A stretch of 64,000 nt of DNA from Stropharia rugosoannulata (GCA_028532985.1 JANCIK010000010.1:3038001-3102000), one strand, 5' to 3'; shown: positions 1 through 14,227, counted from the first letter of the stretch. Notes: generated from the letters alone by a model not told the origin. Numbers and translations are program-made.

Positions 1-325
1 TTTCGAAATGATTATCTTCATGGCTCCAAGCGTGATCAGTGCACACCGAAGATTCGAAGAGGAGGCGGTGCTCGAAATGACACTAAAATCTGATAGTGAG
101 TATTTTCATACCCCGGATTCACATGTACGACAGAGCAAAGAAGGCGGAGCAAGGTATTTAGAACTAGGAAGATGCTACAAGAGCTCCTACATCCCTTGAG
201 AATTGTCAGTAGATTATCCTGTGCAGCGACTGGGTAAAAAGAATCCAATCATACCACCTAAAGGCTAATATCACATACTTCGCTGCTCGAAAATCAAACT
301 GATACGTCTGAGCAGATTCTCATGC

Positions 326-1297
326 TTGCGCAGCGCACATTCGCGCCAAGATGCTATCAAATGCGATCAGTGGATGTTGTCAGTACATATTATTGTTCAC
401 CTAGCGACACGCTGCGACACGGTCCCCGGGAAAAGCTTGTCAGCGTTCCCATCAGCTGAATCAGCGCCGGCAAAAGCGCTCTGTCGGAAGCGAACACCAT
501 TTAAAGGCATACCTCAACCCACCGGCACCCAATATACCGATACTTAGTAACAATATCCACAGAACGAACGGCTTGGGGTTTGTACGCCTCTCACTGATAA
601 TGAATAGACGACCTAGACGATAAATGACCAGCCCAGTTCATCATGATAGGGGGCCCGCGGGATAGATGGGAGGGACACAAGACGCGCCGGTCGGTTTTCG
701 AAGGCCTGGAACCTGGGCTACATGTTGTCTGGATATACTTCTAACCTTTTCGACAAGCATGAGCAAGGTGATTGTGATGAAAAGAAAAGATCAACGGGAG
801 GTCTGCGCAGTGATTATGATGCTGAGAGCGGCTGGCAAGGCTACGTATATCATGCGTAGGTCCTACCAACGTTGGCCCACAAACATAATCAGACACGCTT
901 GTCCGAGCTGCGGCGAAGTGTAATGCAGGATAACTATACAAAGACTGAGTTTCCAGATATACAACGTACGAGCAACGAGGTTTCTGCAGTACAGGCGCAT
1001 GTTGAAAAGATGCTCGAATCCTGATATCATACAAGTCCATCAGTTTCTTGACACTCTTTTAGGTAGGAGATCCGTGAGCTGCGAACATGCTTCGAAGGCG
1101 TCACTGTCAGTCACTCTTGGAAAGTCGTCCTACCATCCTGGATGGACGGTGACAACGAACTTGACATCACGAGAAGTGATGCACTAATCATTGAGCAAAA
1201 AGCTAGCATTGTCGATATATTGGCGGTAGGAGACCATAAAAAGGTAGCAGATTGGACCATGCACGTCGGAGTGCAAGTTGAGTTAATCTGTTACTGA
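326..1297 (+). pseudogene. Decayed coding stretch of unknown family
   Basis: No family recognised. Three stretches lie in one common reading frame: about 326-547, 752-1021 (one internal TAG at 857-859) and 1067-1297. They have coding-like composition, for example ELRRSVMQDNYTKTEFPDIQ in the second and SWKVVLPSWMDGDNELDI in the third. Stops cluster at 1022-1066, where an intron could lie (acceptor CTTTTAG), but I could not find a good donor, and there is no clean start codon. The shared frame over nearly 1 kb argues against chance; the isolated stop argues for a pseudogene or an unusual intron. The first 325 bases may hold more of it (an open stretch at 8-199 is in a different frame). Confidence 0.33.
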
Positions 1298-1556
1298 TTT
1301 TGAGACTGAAAGACACTGCAAATGCTCAGCTGCAGTCTACGTGATGCTCGAATCTCTTCCGACGGTTGTCTGATTTTAATTTAGTTTGCTGGAAGCCACA
1401 GACCGCGAATAGGATATAATAGCAGCGTCCGAACAGACAAAATCTGCATGGGTCTAAGTACAACACTTCTGGGATTTTATTAGATTGGTAGACAGTGGAT
1501 ATTATATCGACACTTACTTCAACCCTACAACCTCCGTCATTGATCCCTCTCAACCT

Positions 1557-2191
1557 CTAACGCAGCTTGGTGAACAATTTTGGGCCGGCGCATTGCTGAA
1601 TGAATAATGTCAAATGATGAGGAGAATAAAGAGAATCAAGTGACGCTTACATCGACGCAGTGCATCATACTGTGATAAGAACAGGGATTAGTTTGTATTT
1701 TCTTTATTCCGGTGCATATAACTCACTGGACTGTTGTTCCGGACGCGGAATCGTATATCATTGTTTAGCAGAAAACAATTTTAAAAAATTGACACGGTTA
1801 CTTACAACTGTGCGCACAGAGTTAGTAGGATATTACGCAGAAGAAGAAAATTGCTCACAGTTCCTCTACACAGTCCTCACCCTTGAATCCTTCGCCTGCC
1901 TGGACCTTCTCTTGGCAGTGTTCAAAGTGCTTCGTCAGGGCGGCGCATTGGGCAGAGGCCTTGCATTCTTCGCGCAGAGTGGGATGGACCTAGGGTACCA
2001 AAAGAAACCGGAACTGGTAAGCCAAAGGCGGAGCGCAAAGCTAGTCGCTGGAGACGTACGTCTTCCGGTTCTTCCTCCTCGGCCTCCTCAACGGGGGCGG
2101 CTTCAGTCTCGGCGGGAACGTCCTCCGCAGAGTCGGCGTGGGTGGTGGTCGAGATGAAGGAGGAGAAGAAAGACGCGATGCTCGAACTCAT
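1557..2191 (-). CDS. QCR6: Ubiquinol-cytochrome c reductase hinge protein (complex III subunit 6)
   Basis: Acidic hinge subunit of the mitochondrial cytochrome bc1 complex, which supports the cytochrome c1 interaction in the intermembrane space. Exons on the minus strand: 2191-2060, 1989-1859, 1807-1802, 1669-1651, 1595-1557. They total 327 nt, all phases agree, and they give 108 residues. The N-terminal third is rich in Glu (EEAEEEEPED). The family core follows: HPTLREECK, then C-x3-C-type helices (AQCAALTKHFEHCQE), GEDCVEEL, MMHCVDQCAGPKLFTKLR and stop. The third exon is only 6 nt (TTGTAA, flanked by AG and GTAACC). It supplies Cys-Asn between EEL and MMHCVD, exactly the two residues other hinge proteins have there (Phe-His or Phe-Asp). 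Start chosen at the Met before SSSIASFF; a longer upstream reading lacks family similarity. The gene is single and intact. Confidence 0.9.
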
Positions 2192-4632
2192 TTTAGGTGT
2201 TTGAATGGTAATGACGCTGGCGTGGTTCAAAATATTGCACGGACGGTTTCGGAGGCACGCGTTGACCGTGGGAACGTGATTCGGTCGTCCTAATTTAGTA
2301 CTAGTTACGCTCAACGCTCACCCATGGTCCACAGCCACTGGATCCTGCAGGCGCCAGGAACACTGGTAGGGCCTCAGGTAGCGCCCGGAGATGTGATTAT
2401 GCAAGCTTTGAGAGCCAGAAATTACAAAACTGAATTGAACGGACTCGGACTCGGCCTAAATATCAATATGTAGACAGTCTGTATTATGTAGAATTTTGGT
2501 AGAATATGTCATGGCGCTGAGATTCTAATCTGGTTCCAATAGAAACCAAGTAGAAACGTTCACTCGATATTCACGGCTTCGTGTTTCACGGTTCAGTAGT
2601 CTGAGGCGTACATCTTGTATTTAACTCCTTCTGATTTCCTGGGCGCACTGGAAGGTGCTAGAGCTTGAGTAAGTTGGATAGACACTAATTCATAGGGATG
2701 TTGATATACTACGACGTCAGTCACAATGTCAATTTAATGGGTGTTGCGGCTTAGATTACATGCAAAACATCGATGAATATCTAAATTCTGACACGGTGTA
2801 TTGAATCTGTCAATTCAGCAGATTACAGTGACTTACGGGCCATTGCATACTACACAGTACAGGATTATTGCAGAAGAATTGTGGAAACATTAGTAACATA
2901 TCTTAATCACGGTTTGGTTTTCAGGTTACCGGCCCGAGTAGATAGTCCTATTATTTTCTCATCGTCGCATTCCTGTTTTGAATATCGCCATGGGCCCATG
3001 TTGAGACTTTCCTAGTCAGTTCTAGGCGAGAGAAAAACGCGGAATATTTGTATATAGCTCCACTTACTGTGCATTTTTATTTCCAATGTGCGTTTCATTG
3101 AAATTGTAGTGTTTGACTCGCGCCCGCGTTCCCAGCGTAGTCTAGTGCGCTCGGTGTATCGGTGCATTATTTCCAGGACTATGCGATGTTATCAGAACAA
3201 ATCTATTTTTGGATCACTTCATGTTGCCTTCCATGCTATATTCCGCATATTCACTCTCCTATGGAGGCGGTAAGTAAGTATTGTATACTCTGTTATAGCT
3301 TTGCACCAAGTGCAAAATTTTGTTGTATTAGCTCTTCGCTACTACAGCGCGAGGCATACTGGTACAATAGAGCTATCGTGTGAAGCGCCCATTGCGCGCA
3401 TAGCAGCCGGCTGGAAACCACAACCTTATTTTTAGCCAGCTATCTTTCCGTTTTCCTTTTTTTGATCATTACGTCCACGTCCGGTCGCCATTTCTTTACC
3501 CAACGTGTACTTGGTTGTTTGAATCTTTAGATTAAATACACAAAATCCGGGTCTTTGGGGTCTGGATGGAGTATGTAAATTTGAACAGTCTTTTGGCGTG
3601 GGCTCGGCCCCGGTGGTGCTGCGGTGAATCATATCAACTTACCTACTAGGTTAAGATGTGTGCCTTACATTCCGTTGATATGCTTCGACCCGAGGTACGC
3701 AAAATCCGATCAAATTCATGGGTCTCTACTGTGTTTGGAGCTATTCAGGCGATAATGCATGTTTCTACCCCTCCTGTATAATTTTGTAAGCTTTCGCCTT
3801 GCATGCCATGAAAAATGATTCAATTCGCGAGCATATCACTGCTATGATTGATGCATAACACTTATTTTTCACTTTCTTAAAATACATGGAACAGTAAAAG
3901 GGTTTCTAAACCGTTTTTGTAGATTTATTCACAAGTTCAAAGTGTAAGGCGTGGACGTGGAAACGTGATGACCTTTGTGATTTTGCATAAGCTTATCCTA
4001 TGGAACTACTCATAGACTAATGGTGTGGCAGTCGACAAAAAATGACGTAGTTTTACACGCATTGTGCTCAAAGGAACAACTCATTATGATTCGGGATATA
4101 CTAGTCTCTATTTCTCCATCAAGTTATTCGAATTTCTTAATTACCTTCCCTTCCTTCGGTCGACAGAGAAATTAAACGCAGTCTTCTACGTAGTTCACAC
4201 GTGCATAGATTTGACCCGACGTTCTTTGGAATCGGGATCATCTAAATTAAGCCCTATCACGTAGCTGACATGCACTTCGTGCAAATCCTCAGGGAGGTAA
4301 GCGAGTCCACCACCTTTGACCGCAGCCGAAAGCACCTTATCTGTCACGGTTACGGGCTATGCGAACCGTTGTACAAGAATAGGGTCAAGACTGAAGAGAT
4401 GACAAATACGGCGCAGGAAATCTATGTCGTCACGGCGTCTTTCAAGGTTCAGAAAATAGAATTGATTTCAGATACTTCGTTTATGGACAGATCTCCTCAG
4501 AGGCTTTACAGATCTAGCATCGCATTCGCAGCATTAGAATTTACTGGAATGCACATGCCTGCTTGTAGGGTATGCACACTGATACGCATACTATTTGGAG
4601 GCTACCGATCGCGGAGTAAGCAACTTCTGCAG
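2192..4632. other. Intergenic, nothing recognised
   Basis: About 2.4 kb, fairly AT-rich. Short open frames occur on both strands (for example 3088-3273 and 3432-3632) but none has a recognisable motif, intron pattern or coding-like composition over any length. I see no repeat of another part of the window here. The right end must hold the GMC oxidase promoter. Confidence 0.5.
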
Positions 4633-4640
4633 TATTTAAA
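4633..4640 (+). promoter_or_regulatory. TATA-like box of the GMC oxidase
   Basis: TATTTAAA lies 62 bp upstream of the ATG at 4703, a usual spacing for a short fungal 5' leader. Seen in sequence; promoter role is inferred. Confidence 0.4.
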
Positions 4641-4702
4641 CTGGAATGCGGGACATCACTTGTACCCACCATTCCTTTTTTCCTCACCTTCCCTCGGGCA
4701 AG

Positions 4703-7059
<2,357 letters not shown>

Positions 7060-7730
7060 TTGTGCAGCTCGTTCTATACTCTATCTTTATTCTCTATTGA
7101 TAATTCTTAACTCCAATACTATTAGCCATACTATTTATAGTCCGTTCTTTGGCTTCTTTATTAACGTCCACTCGTTTGCACTCGACTTTTTAATACTCAG
7201 ATATATGTAATGTGATTCTTGTACCTCGCCCATGATAGGTGTCGTACAATACTATTAAATATCAACGCTTTTGCCTTGTTGTGCGCTACTAATAACAAAA
7301 AGCTTATAACGGTCTTTAGTTGTTATCTGAACAAAAGGCAAAGGATACCTGTGTCGAATCCGAACTTGGCCGAGGAAGCCACTGATCCCCACCACGTTGT
7401 TCATAAGGTTGAAACATACCCCAAAATAGAACGCGTCGCCTTTCTTCCAAAGCTATGCCACTGTGACCCTGGACAGCGGGCCAATAGCAGTGCAGATCAA
7501 TGCTGTGACAAGGCCAAAAACAGCCGACTACGCAGGCTTACGCAGGGCTTGCACCAGACCGTTGATATCGAAGCAAGATAATGGCCTCATTGCATTAATC
7601 GCCGTGCACTATGGACAGGCCTGTGAAATATTACGCTTTGCGCAGGCAGACTTGTACGTAGGGCTTTTGATCGCATTATATATACGGACATGACTTTGAT
7701 TAGGTGTCTCCCGCACAATCGTACCGTCCC
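7060..7730. other. Intergenic between GMC oxidase and membrane protein
   Basis: AT-rich 3' flank of the oxidase followed by about 400 bp with chance open frames (7219-7581 and 7463-7693) that overlap each other and show no motif. No gene called. Confidence 0.4.
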
Positions 7731-9299
7731 ATGCTACTCTTACTGGCTCTGGTGTACTCTCTCCAACAGGCTATCGACGCAGCGCCGACACTTCCTTTGT
7801 CACCCATCCTTGACGATGCGGGCAGGTCCCCGATCCCAGCCCTTGAGTGCAGCTGCCCGAATCTGCGTTCAACCTGGAACATAGTCTGGACATGCGTTGC
7901 TACGATATTCGCATGCGCCTGGGTCAGTGTCCATCCGAACATTCCAGCTCCAGGAAGAACGGAGTGGCAGGTTGCAATCATGAGGTTGGAATTGATGATT
8001 TGGACAATAATCGCGCCGGAAATGATAATCTTCTGGGCGATCAGGCAGTGGGTGGGGGCGCGCAAACTTGCGACTCAGTATAAAGGTACGTGTTTCTGTT
8101 TTCTTTCTATTGAAGATGTTCTGAGACTTGGGTAGATGAAAAGGTGTGGACGAAAACACATGGCTACTTTCTCCAAATGGGTGGCTTTGTGCTTTTTCAC
8201 GGTCCCCGAAGAATTGGGGTTCTTTCTCCCGAACGCCTCGCGTTGCTTTCTGATGCGCGCCTAATTGAATTTCCCACAATCACGGAAGAAGAAATTAAAG
8301 ACCGCAGCAAGGGCGACGCTCTCTCGAAAACGCTTGTCCTGGGGCAGACTACCTGGTTTATTGCTCAATGTATCACCCGGAAAGCGCAAGGTCTTATTAT
8401 GACCGAGCTTGAGCTTGTCACCCTCGCCTTTGCTGCCCTCAACAGTTTTATGTACTTCTTCTGGTGGAACAAACCTCTTGACGTGCGAACAACAGTTCCA
8501 GTTTACCTTCTGGATACCCCTCTGCCCGAGAAAGGTGTGTCGAATCGGCAACACCCTATATAGAGCCTTTGGGATTAATGGTTAACAGAGGCATCGGAGG
8601 TGACAATTTCTTCCCCGATCCGGCAGACAGAACCGAAGCATTCGGAGAGCCACTGGGGGCATGTCCATCTTTGCTGCGGTACGGTTACATGTTTGATCGA
8701 TCACGCGAAGGCTAAGATACTGACAGGGCTCAATCATATCAGGTCACGTCATGTTGAACTGCTTTTACAATATTCTCTTTCACTGGCCATATCGCGCCGT
8801 CGTGACCATCTTTTGTCGACTCGGCGATATGGCTGAGTTTGCAGGAAGAAGTAATAACATCGACGAGAACGCAATCAAGGTCCACCCGTTCTACGCCATG
8901 AATACGACGGATAAGGACAGCAATCATATTCTAGGTGTCGTCGCGATCATTGGTACCATCTTTGGCTCAATACATTCCGCCGGATGGAACTTCTTGTTCC
9001 CTACGCCTGTCGAGGCAACGATATGGCGAACTTGCTCTCTTATAGTCACTGGGGTGCCCTTCCTGATGCTTATTCCCGTCTACTGTCAAAGTATCTATTT
9101 CCAAACGGATACGTTTTGCCTGGAACGTTTCGTCGAAGATGTTAAGAACGTGCTAACAAGGCTAGAAATATATATAGGCTTGCCTATGTACATTGTAGCC
9201 CGAATTGTTCTTTTAGCAGAAAGCTTGGCGGCTCTGCGAAATCTTCCAGCCGGAGCGCTGATGGAGGTACAATGGACTTCGTTTTTACCACATATCTAA
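7731..9299 (+). CDS. Multi-pass membrane protein, Agaricomycete family of unknown function
   Basis: Exons 7731-8085, 8136-8534, 8589-8678, 8743-9299 total 1401 nt in phase and give 466 residues. The N-terminus looks like a signal peptide (residues 1-17). Predicted membrane segments lie near 47-67, 85-106, 200-220, 228-247, 330-350, 365-385 and 422-445. Recognisable family blocks are CPNLRSTWNIVWTC, APEMIIFWAIRQW, a soluble loop with WTKTHGYFLQMGGF and TEEEIKDRSKGDALSK, then LVTLAFAALNSFMYFFWW. From memory, proteins with this layout are common and multi-copy in Agaricomycetes and have no known function. A GTG-initiated reading 27 bp upstream was rejected in favour of ATG. Decayed relatives lie at 33187-33385, 36995-37283 and 47067-47556. 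Confidence 0.82.
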
Positions 9300-9510
9300 T
9301 CATACTTAATAGACCATGTAGTTGGCTTATAGATGCTCAATAGATTGTATTTGTATATTACGATACACAGTCAATAGGATGATGTATCTTTAGTAGTACT
9401 TAATGTACAAGAGCAGGGTTAATGTTGTTCATGTCTGCGAGGAGAACGGATAACGCGAACTTGCATCATTCGATAGCCATGTTACACTTGAGATATTTTA
9501 CAGAATTTAA

Positions 9511-11185
9511 TTATTGGGGCAGGCTCCACACTGGGTCGTAATACTCGAAGACCCTTTCACTATCTCCCGTAACCGCAGGTGCAACGAACGTAGAAATACC
9601 GGTAGCGCGGTCGTACGTGCGATACGATGTCGCTAGGCGTTTACCTCCCCCACCTGGGAGGTCAACAATGAATTGCGGTGTTAGGAAGCCCCCGATGCTG
9701 CCTCGAATGTGCGTTTCGAGTTCCAAAATGGTCGAAAGCGGGGTGCGAAGGTCTTCTACGCCTTGAACCATGTCACCTTGGTAGACATAATACTGCGGGG
9801 TAATCAATAATATGACTTAGTTCGTAATTGAACTTGTTCATACCGGCTGAACGTTCATATTGGCTAAACTGGTAATCAAGCCTTTCATAGTGGCGACATT
9901 GTCGTTAACTCCACGCAGGAGGACAGTTTGGTTCCTTACAACAACTCCTTTTTCGAAAAGCTTCTGAGCGGCGAGTCGAGTCACCCATGTTATTTCGTTG
10001 GGGTGGTTGAAATGGGTATGAACGGCGACAGCTTTGCCCATCTTTCTGCCCATTTCGGATACAGCGATCAATGCATCGCTCCAGTCATCCTTGGGGTCAA
10101 CAATGCGAGAAGGGCAGACGGCAAGGCCTTTAGTAGCGTAGCGGAAGCGCCTGATATGCGGAATGGCGAGTAGACGTTCACCGATCTCGTAAAGCTGCTG
10201 AGGAGAAAGGTAAAAAGAGTCACCACCAGAAACAACTATGTCATTGAGCTGTGGTGTCTGCTCTATGTAGTCGAAGACTTCGTCCCAGCGACGTCTGGTC
10301 GGTTTCAGAGAATTTTTAGTCACCGTTGAGGTATTTGCACCGACAGCGTAAGAGCGTGTACAGAATCGACAGTATACGTTGCAAACAGAGGTAGCTATGA
10401 AAATGGGCTGAGCAAATGCCTACCAAGAGACTCGCGAGACACCCACCAAGAAAAAGAGCTTTTGTTGGGTATCGGTGAACCAATCCTTTAACAGGGGAAT
10501 CCCCTTCTTCATGAAGCGAGTCCAAGGTAAGACGATGATGATCTGAGAGTAATTCACCCTCCATAGGGATAAACTGACGCCGAACCGGGTCATTAATAGG
10601 GTTAGACCAATCGATGACACTCAGGATGTGAGGGGTAATGCGGATAGCCATCGGCGCCTTGGCTATAGCAGCAAAAACGCTTTCAATAAATTCTTCGCGC
10701 GTCTCAACTGCTCGGGCATGTGGTAATTCAGAGACTGAATGTTCAATTTGGGCCGGTACAACTGTGGTAAGAAATTCGCGCAATTTCTTCTCGCCTTGAA
10801 CGCTATTCGCTAGCTGAAGGAAGTTAGTTTACGGTGGATGGCGGTAGTATCTTAGTAGAAAAGTTTCACTCACTTGCCACTGATAGCTCAAAAAGTCATC
10901 CTCTTCGATAGCTTGCCAAGCTGGTATCCTTTGCCAGTAGGGATTTCTCTCCGGGACTTCAGATGTGTGCTCGAGCATATCGCTCGACTGCTGAATGTGG
11001 CCACTGGGGATAAACCCGATTTTTACGGTTTTATGTTCGCCCTGTGGGAGAACTTTGTTAACGGATAGTTGAGAGCGACCAGCAGTTGTCTGTGTGACGG
11101 ATCTCGAACATAGAACCTTGCCATTAGCACGCTTTAATCGAGCCGTATGGTGAAGTACCGAGAACGTTTTCGACCATGAAGACAT
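9511..11185 (-). CDS. Lysine 2,3-aminomutase-like radical SAM enzyme
   Basis: KamA family: interconverts L-lysine and L-beta-lysine using S-adenosylmethionine, a [4Fe-4S] cluster and PLP. Exons (minus strand): 11185-10874, 10813-10447, 10394-9844, 9792-9511, 1512 nt in phase, 503 residues. The cluster motif is C231-N-V-Y-C235-R-F-C238 (Cx3Cx2C). It follows the RYPTKALFLA entry motif, and DIVVSGGDSFYLS is the usual GGDPL-type loop. The PLP lysine is K461 in VDLPGGGGK. The first 60-90 residues are rich in Arg, Ser and Thr and could be a mitochondrial presequence. The Met of MSSWSK was chosen; an in-frame Met at 11302 is possible. Convergent with the membrane-protein gene and divergent from the ATP-grasp ligase, 722 bp away. 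Family assignment is firm; the in vivo substrate is inferred. Confidence 0.9.
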
Positions 11186-11907
11186 GCGATACTTAGGTAT
11201 GTTGAGAACAGGTTGAAGCACCGTTGTGGGGCTGTCAGCGGCTCTTAAATAGTGATGACTATACGGGTTTGCTCCATGAACCTGGACGAAAATTAGCTGC
11301 AAAACGTAATAGCGACCGGTACGTCAACATGCCTATTCGGATGCCTCATTTATCAACTTAAACCGAAGACGAAATCTTGCGGAGGGATGACTGACTATGA
11401 CTAGTCGCCTATTTTTGCCTACTGTTCGGATATTGTTCAAAATTGTATCCAATTGGAGCTGTAAAGAAAGGAATTTGGAAGTTGTAAACAGAGTGTCTCT
11501 GTTCCCTGCGTACTTGCCGGATTATGTCGATCGGTGAGAACCGTTTCTATCGAACAATGTCAGTTCGACATGGACCATCATTCTCGGAGCAACGAACACT
11601 ATACCTCCTGTGAAGAGAGAACATTTCGCGGATGGACGAAGGTATGTAGCGAAGCACCTGTCATTAACCAAAGTCCGGATGCATGGCCCTGCAGACAAGA
11701 ATTCATACAATTATAGCGTCTATAAATGCGTCATTCTCGCGTCAAGCTTCTAGATTAAAATGCTAAGTGTCAAGACATATCAGGGACTCCGACGGCTAAT
11801 CGGCATATACGGTGGTTTGACGACCTTTTATTCTTAGCGTTGTATGTAAGTGAGCATATTAAAAGGATGACGAGTGTGGATTCAAATTGCCACCTACCAT
11901 TGATAAC
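11186..11907. promoter_or_regulatory. Shared divergent promoter of the aminomutase and ATP-grasp ligase
   Basis: 722 bp separate the two start codons and contain no credible gene; two short antiparallel open frames at about 11522-11716 look like chance. TATAAATG at 11721-11728 points toward the ligase, though it is 180 bp from its ATG. Co-regulation is inferred from the head-to-head layout. Confidence 0.4.
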
Positions 11908-13155
11908 ATGGCGCCCCCAGATTCCTCTTGTCCGCTCAAAATAGCGTTCACATACGACTCCCGAGCAGAATGGATGGCAATGGGGTATTCCGCCATTGAG
12001 TGCGCAGAATTCGATACCGAGTCTACCATTGAAGGAATCGCCAATGCTTTAGCCAAGAGAGGGACGGTCGAGAGGATAGGTGGCATACAGGCGCTGACGA
12101 AAGTGCTGGCCAACTCAAAACCTGGTTGGGACATCGTTTTTAACATCTGCGAGGGAATCGGGTACACCGGTCGGGAGGCTCAGGTCCCCGCTCTGCTTGA
12201 GGCATGGGGCATACCGTTCACCTTCTCAGATTCGGCAACATTGGCGCTTTGTTTGGATAAAGCTAAAACTAAGGTGCGACCACAGAGTACATTCAGAGTT
12301 CAGAGTTAATTTCTGTACATATCAGATGATCTTGGAGCACCATGGAATACCGACAGCGCCTTTTGCCTGCATTCCCCCGAGAGAGACCTGGGAAGACGGA
12401 GTATATCCTTTGTCAAACATCTGGAATAGCCCACATGGAAGAGCGTTGAGAACATTTCCTCTTTTTGCAAAGCCAGCAGCAGAAGGGACAGGGATGGGCA
12501 TCACTCGAGCCAGCAAGGTCACAAACGAAGTGGAATTGGCGCAAACTATTGAAGAATTGTCCCAGCGTTATCCAAGTCAGACAATCTTGATCGAGCGCTT
12601 CCTTGCAGGGAGGGAAGTCACAGTTGGAGTCATTGGGACTGGTGTAGATGCGACGATCGTTGGGGTGCGGGAAATAGTATTCTTAAAGAATAGCCCAGAC
12701 TACCCATTGGACCCCACTAAACAATGGGACAGCTGCGATCCGGCCCTCTTCGACCTAGATTTTTACGGATATGACTTGAAGGCAGCGACCTACGCAAATC
12801 CACAGTATGTCGATCTGGATCTCAAAGATCCTGTAGCAAAGCAGGCTGCTTCAGTAGCTCTGAAAGCTTGGAAAGCTTTGGGCTGTCGCGATGGAGGTCG
12901 TGTTGACTTTCGCTATGACACAATGGCTAAGGATGCTGTCCCTAATTTTATCGAGGTGCGATCCTCACTTAAATCCAGCGGCATACAATAATGATGCGTT
13001 ACATACAGATTAACCCGCTTGCTGGCCTTTGTCCTGGATTCTCAGATTATCCTCTGCTGGCGCAGGCTAACGGAATTCAATACGACCAGCTAATCGCCAT
13101 GATCATCGATAGTGCACTGAAGCGCCGCAAACCTCTTAGAAAACGCGCAGAATAA
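11908..13155 (+). CDS. D-alanine--D-alanine-ligase-like ATP-grasp enzyme
   Basis: ATP-grasp ligase that would activate one amino-acid carboxylate as acyl-phosphate and couple it to a second amine. Exons 11908-12273, 12326-12955, 13009-13155 (1143 nt, 380 residues, phases agree). The N-terminal domain has VFNICEGIGYTGREAQVPAL, the fungal form of the Ddl VFNxxHGxxGEDGxxQG block, then ALCLDKAKTK. The central domain has PLFAKPAAEGTGMGI (ATP-binding Lys and loop) and LIERFLAGREVTVGV. The C-terminal domain has GGRVDFRYD and FIEINPLAGL, the Mg-binding Asp/Glu/Asn motif. Real Ddl makes cell-wall D-Ala-D-Ala; fungi lack peptidoglycan, so the substrate must differ. Start chosen at ATG 11908 before APPDSSCPLKIAF; an upstream TTG-initiated reading was ignored. 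Confidence 0.9.
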
Positions 13156-13185
13156 GCTAGTAGGTTGTTGGTGAATACTGAGGCA

Positions 13186-14227
13186 TGAGGCCTATGGCGG
13201 TCCATGTGAGGAAATATTCCGCGCGAATACTTTGGGACTTTTCATGTGCGCGAAAGTTTACACACGCTGCGCGGAATAGTTGAGGCATGCGCGAAAGTTT
13301 TCGAGTCTGCGCGGAAAAGCTTAGTATGCGCGGAAAAGCAGTTCAAGGTCAAATCTGACCTGCGCGGATTTTCTACATTCATTTCTGTGTGCGCGGAAAT
13401 ACTGGTACGGTGCGCGGAAAAGTTTGCAAACATGCGCGAAAGTTTTGAGAATTAAGGTTTACTAGTGTGCCGTGCTGCCGTGCTTAGATAATTGATGTGA
13501 ACGGCAGAACACCGGCACGCTGAATGAGAGAATTCACACGGGTTTTCTTCCATGAAATATCGCCTGCTATCTGGCTTACTACTGGAGTAGAACACTCTGA
13601 AACAGCATATAGATGTTAAGGACATCAATTATATTGTTTGGAATACATTTGATTGCTTGGGTAGAACTGGTAAGACCTGGGTATTGCTTGAATGCCTAAA
13701 TTCAGATGTAACCACCCCATATCTAAGTATTATTGGGCAAGTACACAACATCCCAGTACCAGAATACCTGTGGAAAATCATTATTGGTATTTTAAATTGT
13801 ATAAATAACATAATACAGGTGGTTTTCATGCATAGTGAAGGAAGTGCAGGCGGAAGTTCATGGTAGGAAAACCGTGTGAATTCTCTCATTCAGCATGCCG
13901 GTGTTCTGCTGTTCACATCAATTATCTAAGCACGGCAGCACGGCACACTAGTAAACCTTAATTCTCAAAACTTTCGCGCATGTTTGCAAACTTTTCCGCG
14001 CACCGTACCAGTATTTCCGCGCACACAGAAATGAATGTAGAAAATCCGCGCAGGTCAGATTTGACCTTGAGCTGCTTTTCGCGCATGCTAAGCTTTTCCG
14101 CGCAGACTCGAAAACTTTCGCGCATGCCTCAACTACTCCGCGCAGCGTGTGTAAACTTTCGCGCACATGAAAAGTCCCAAAATATTCGCGCGGAATATTT
14201 CCTCACATGGACCGCCATATGAGGCCT
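13186..14227. mobile_element. Foldback/MITE-like element with 380-bp inverted arms
   Basis: Left arm about 13194-13575 is repeated inverted at about 13840-14219. Outermost bases are ATGGCGGTCC and its complement ending CCGCCATA. An 8-bp direct repeat TGAGGCCT flanks it at 13186-13193 and 14220-14227, consistent with a target-site duplication. The 260-bp loop has no transposase. Each arm carries about nine copies of TGCGCGGAAA or TGCGCGAAAGTTT, spaced mostly 17-35 bp (about 13250-13443 and mirrored at about 13970-14170). It lies 30 bp beyond the ATP-grasp ligase stop codon. Non-autonomous; superfamily uncertain (8-bp duplication fits hAT). Confidence 0.85.

Noticed and set aside
13240..13450. 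Regularly recurring TGCGCG words suggested a CRISPR-like array
   Set aside because: Repeat units are about 10 bp with irregular spacing, lie in arms of an inverted repeat, and the genome is eukaryotic.
13657..13866. Open frame in the foldback loop with GRTGKTWVLLE, resembling a P-loop
   Set aside because: Only 69 codons, no further ATPase motif, and antiparallel frames are equally open; probably chance.
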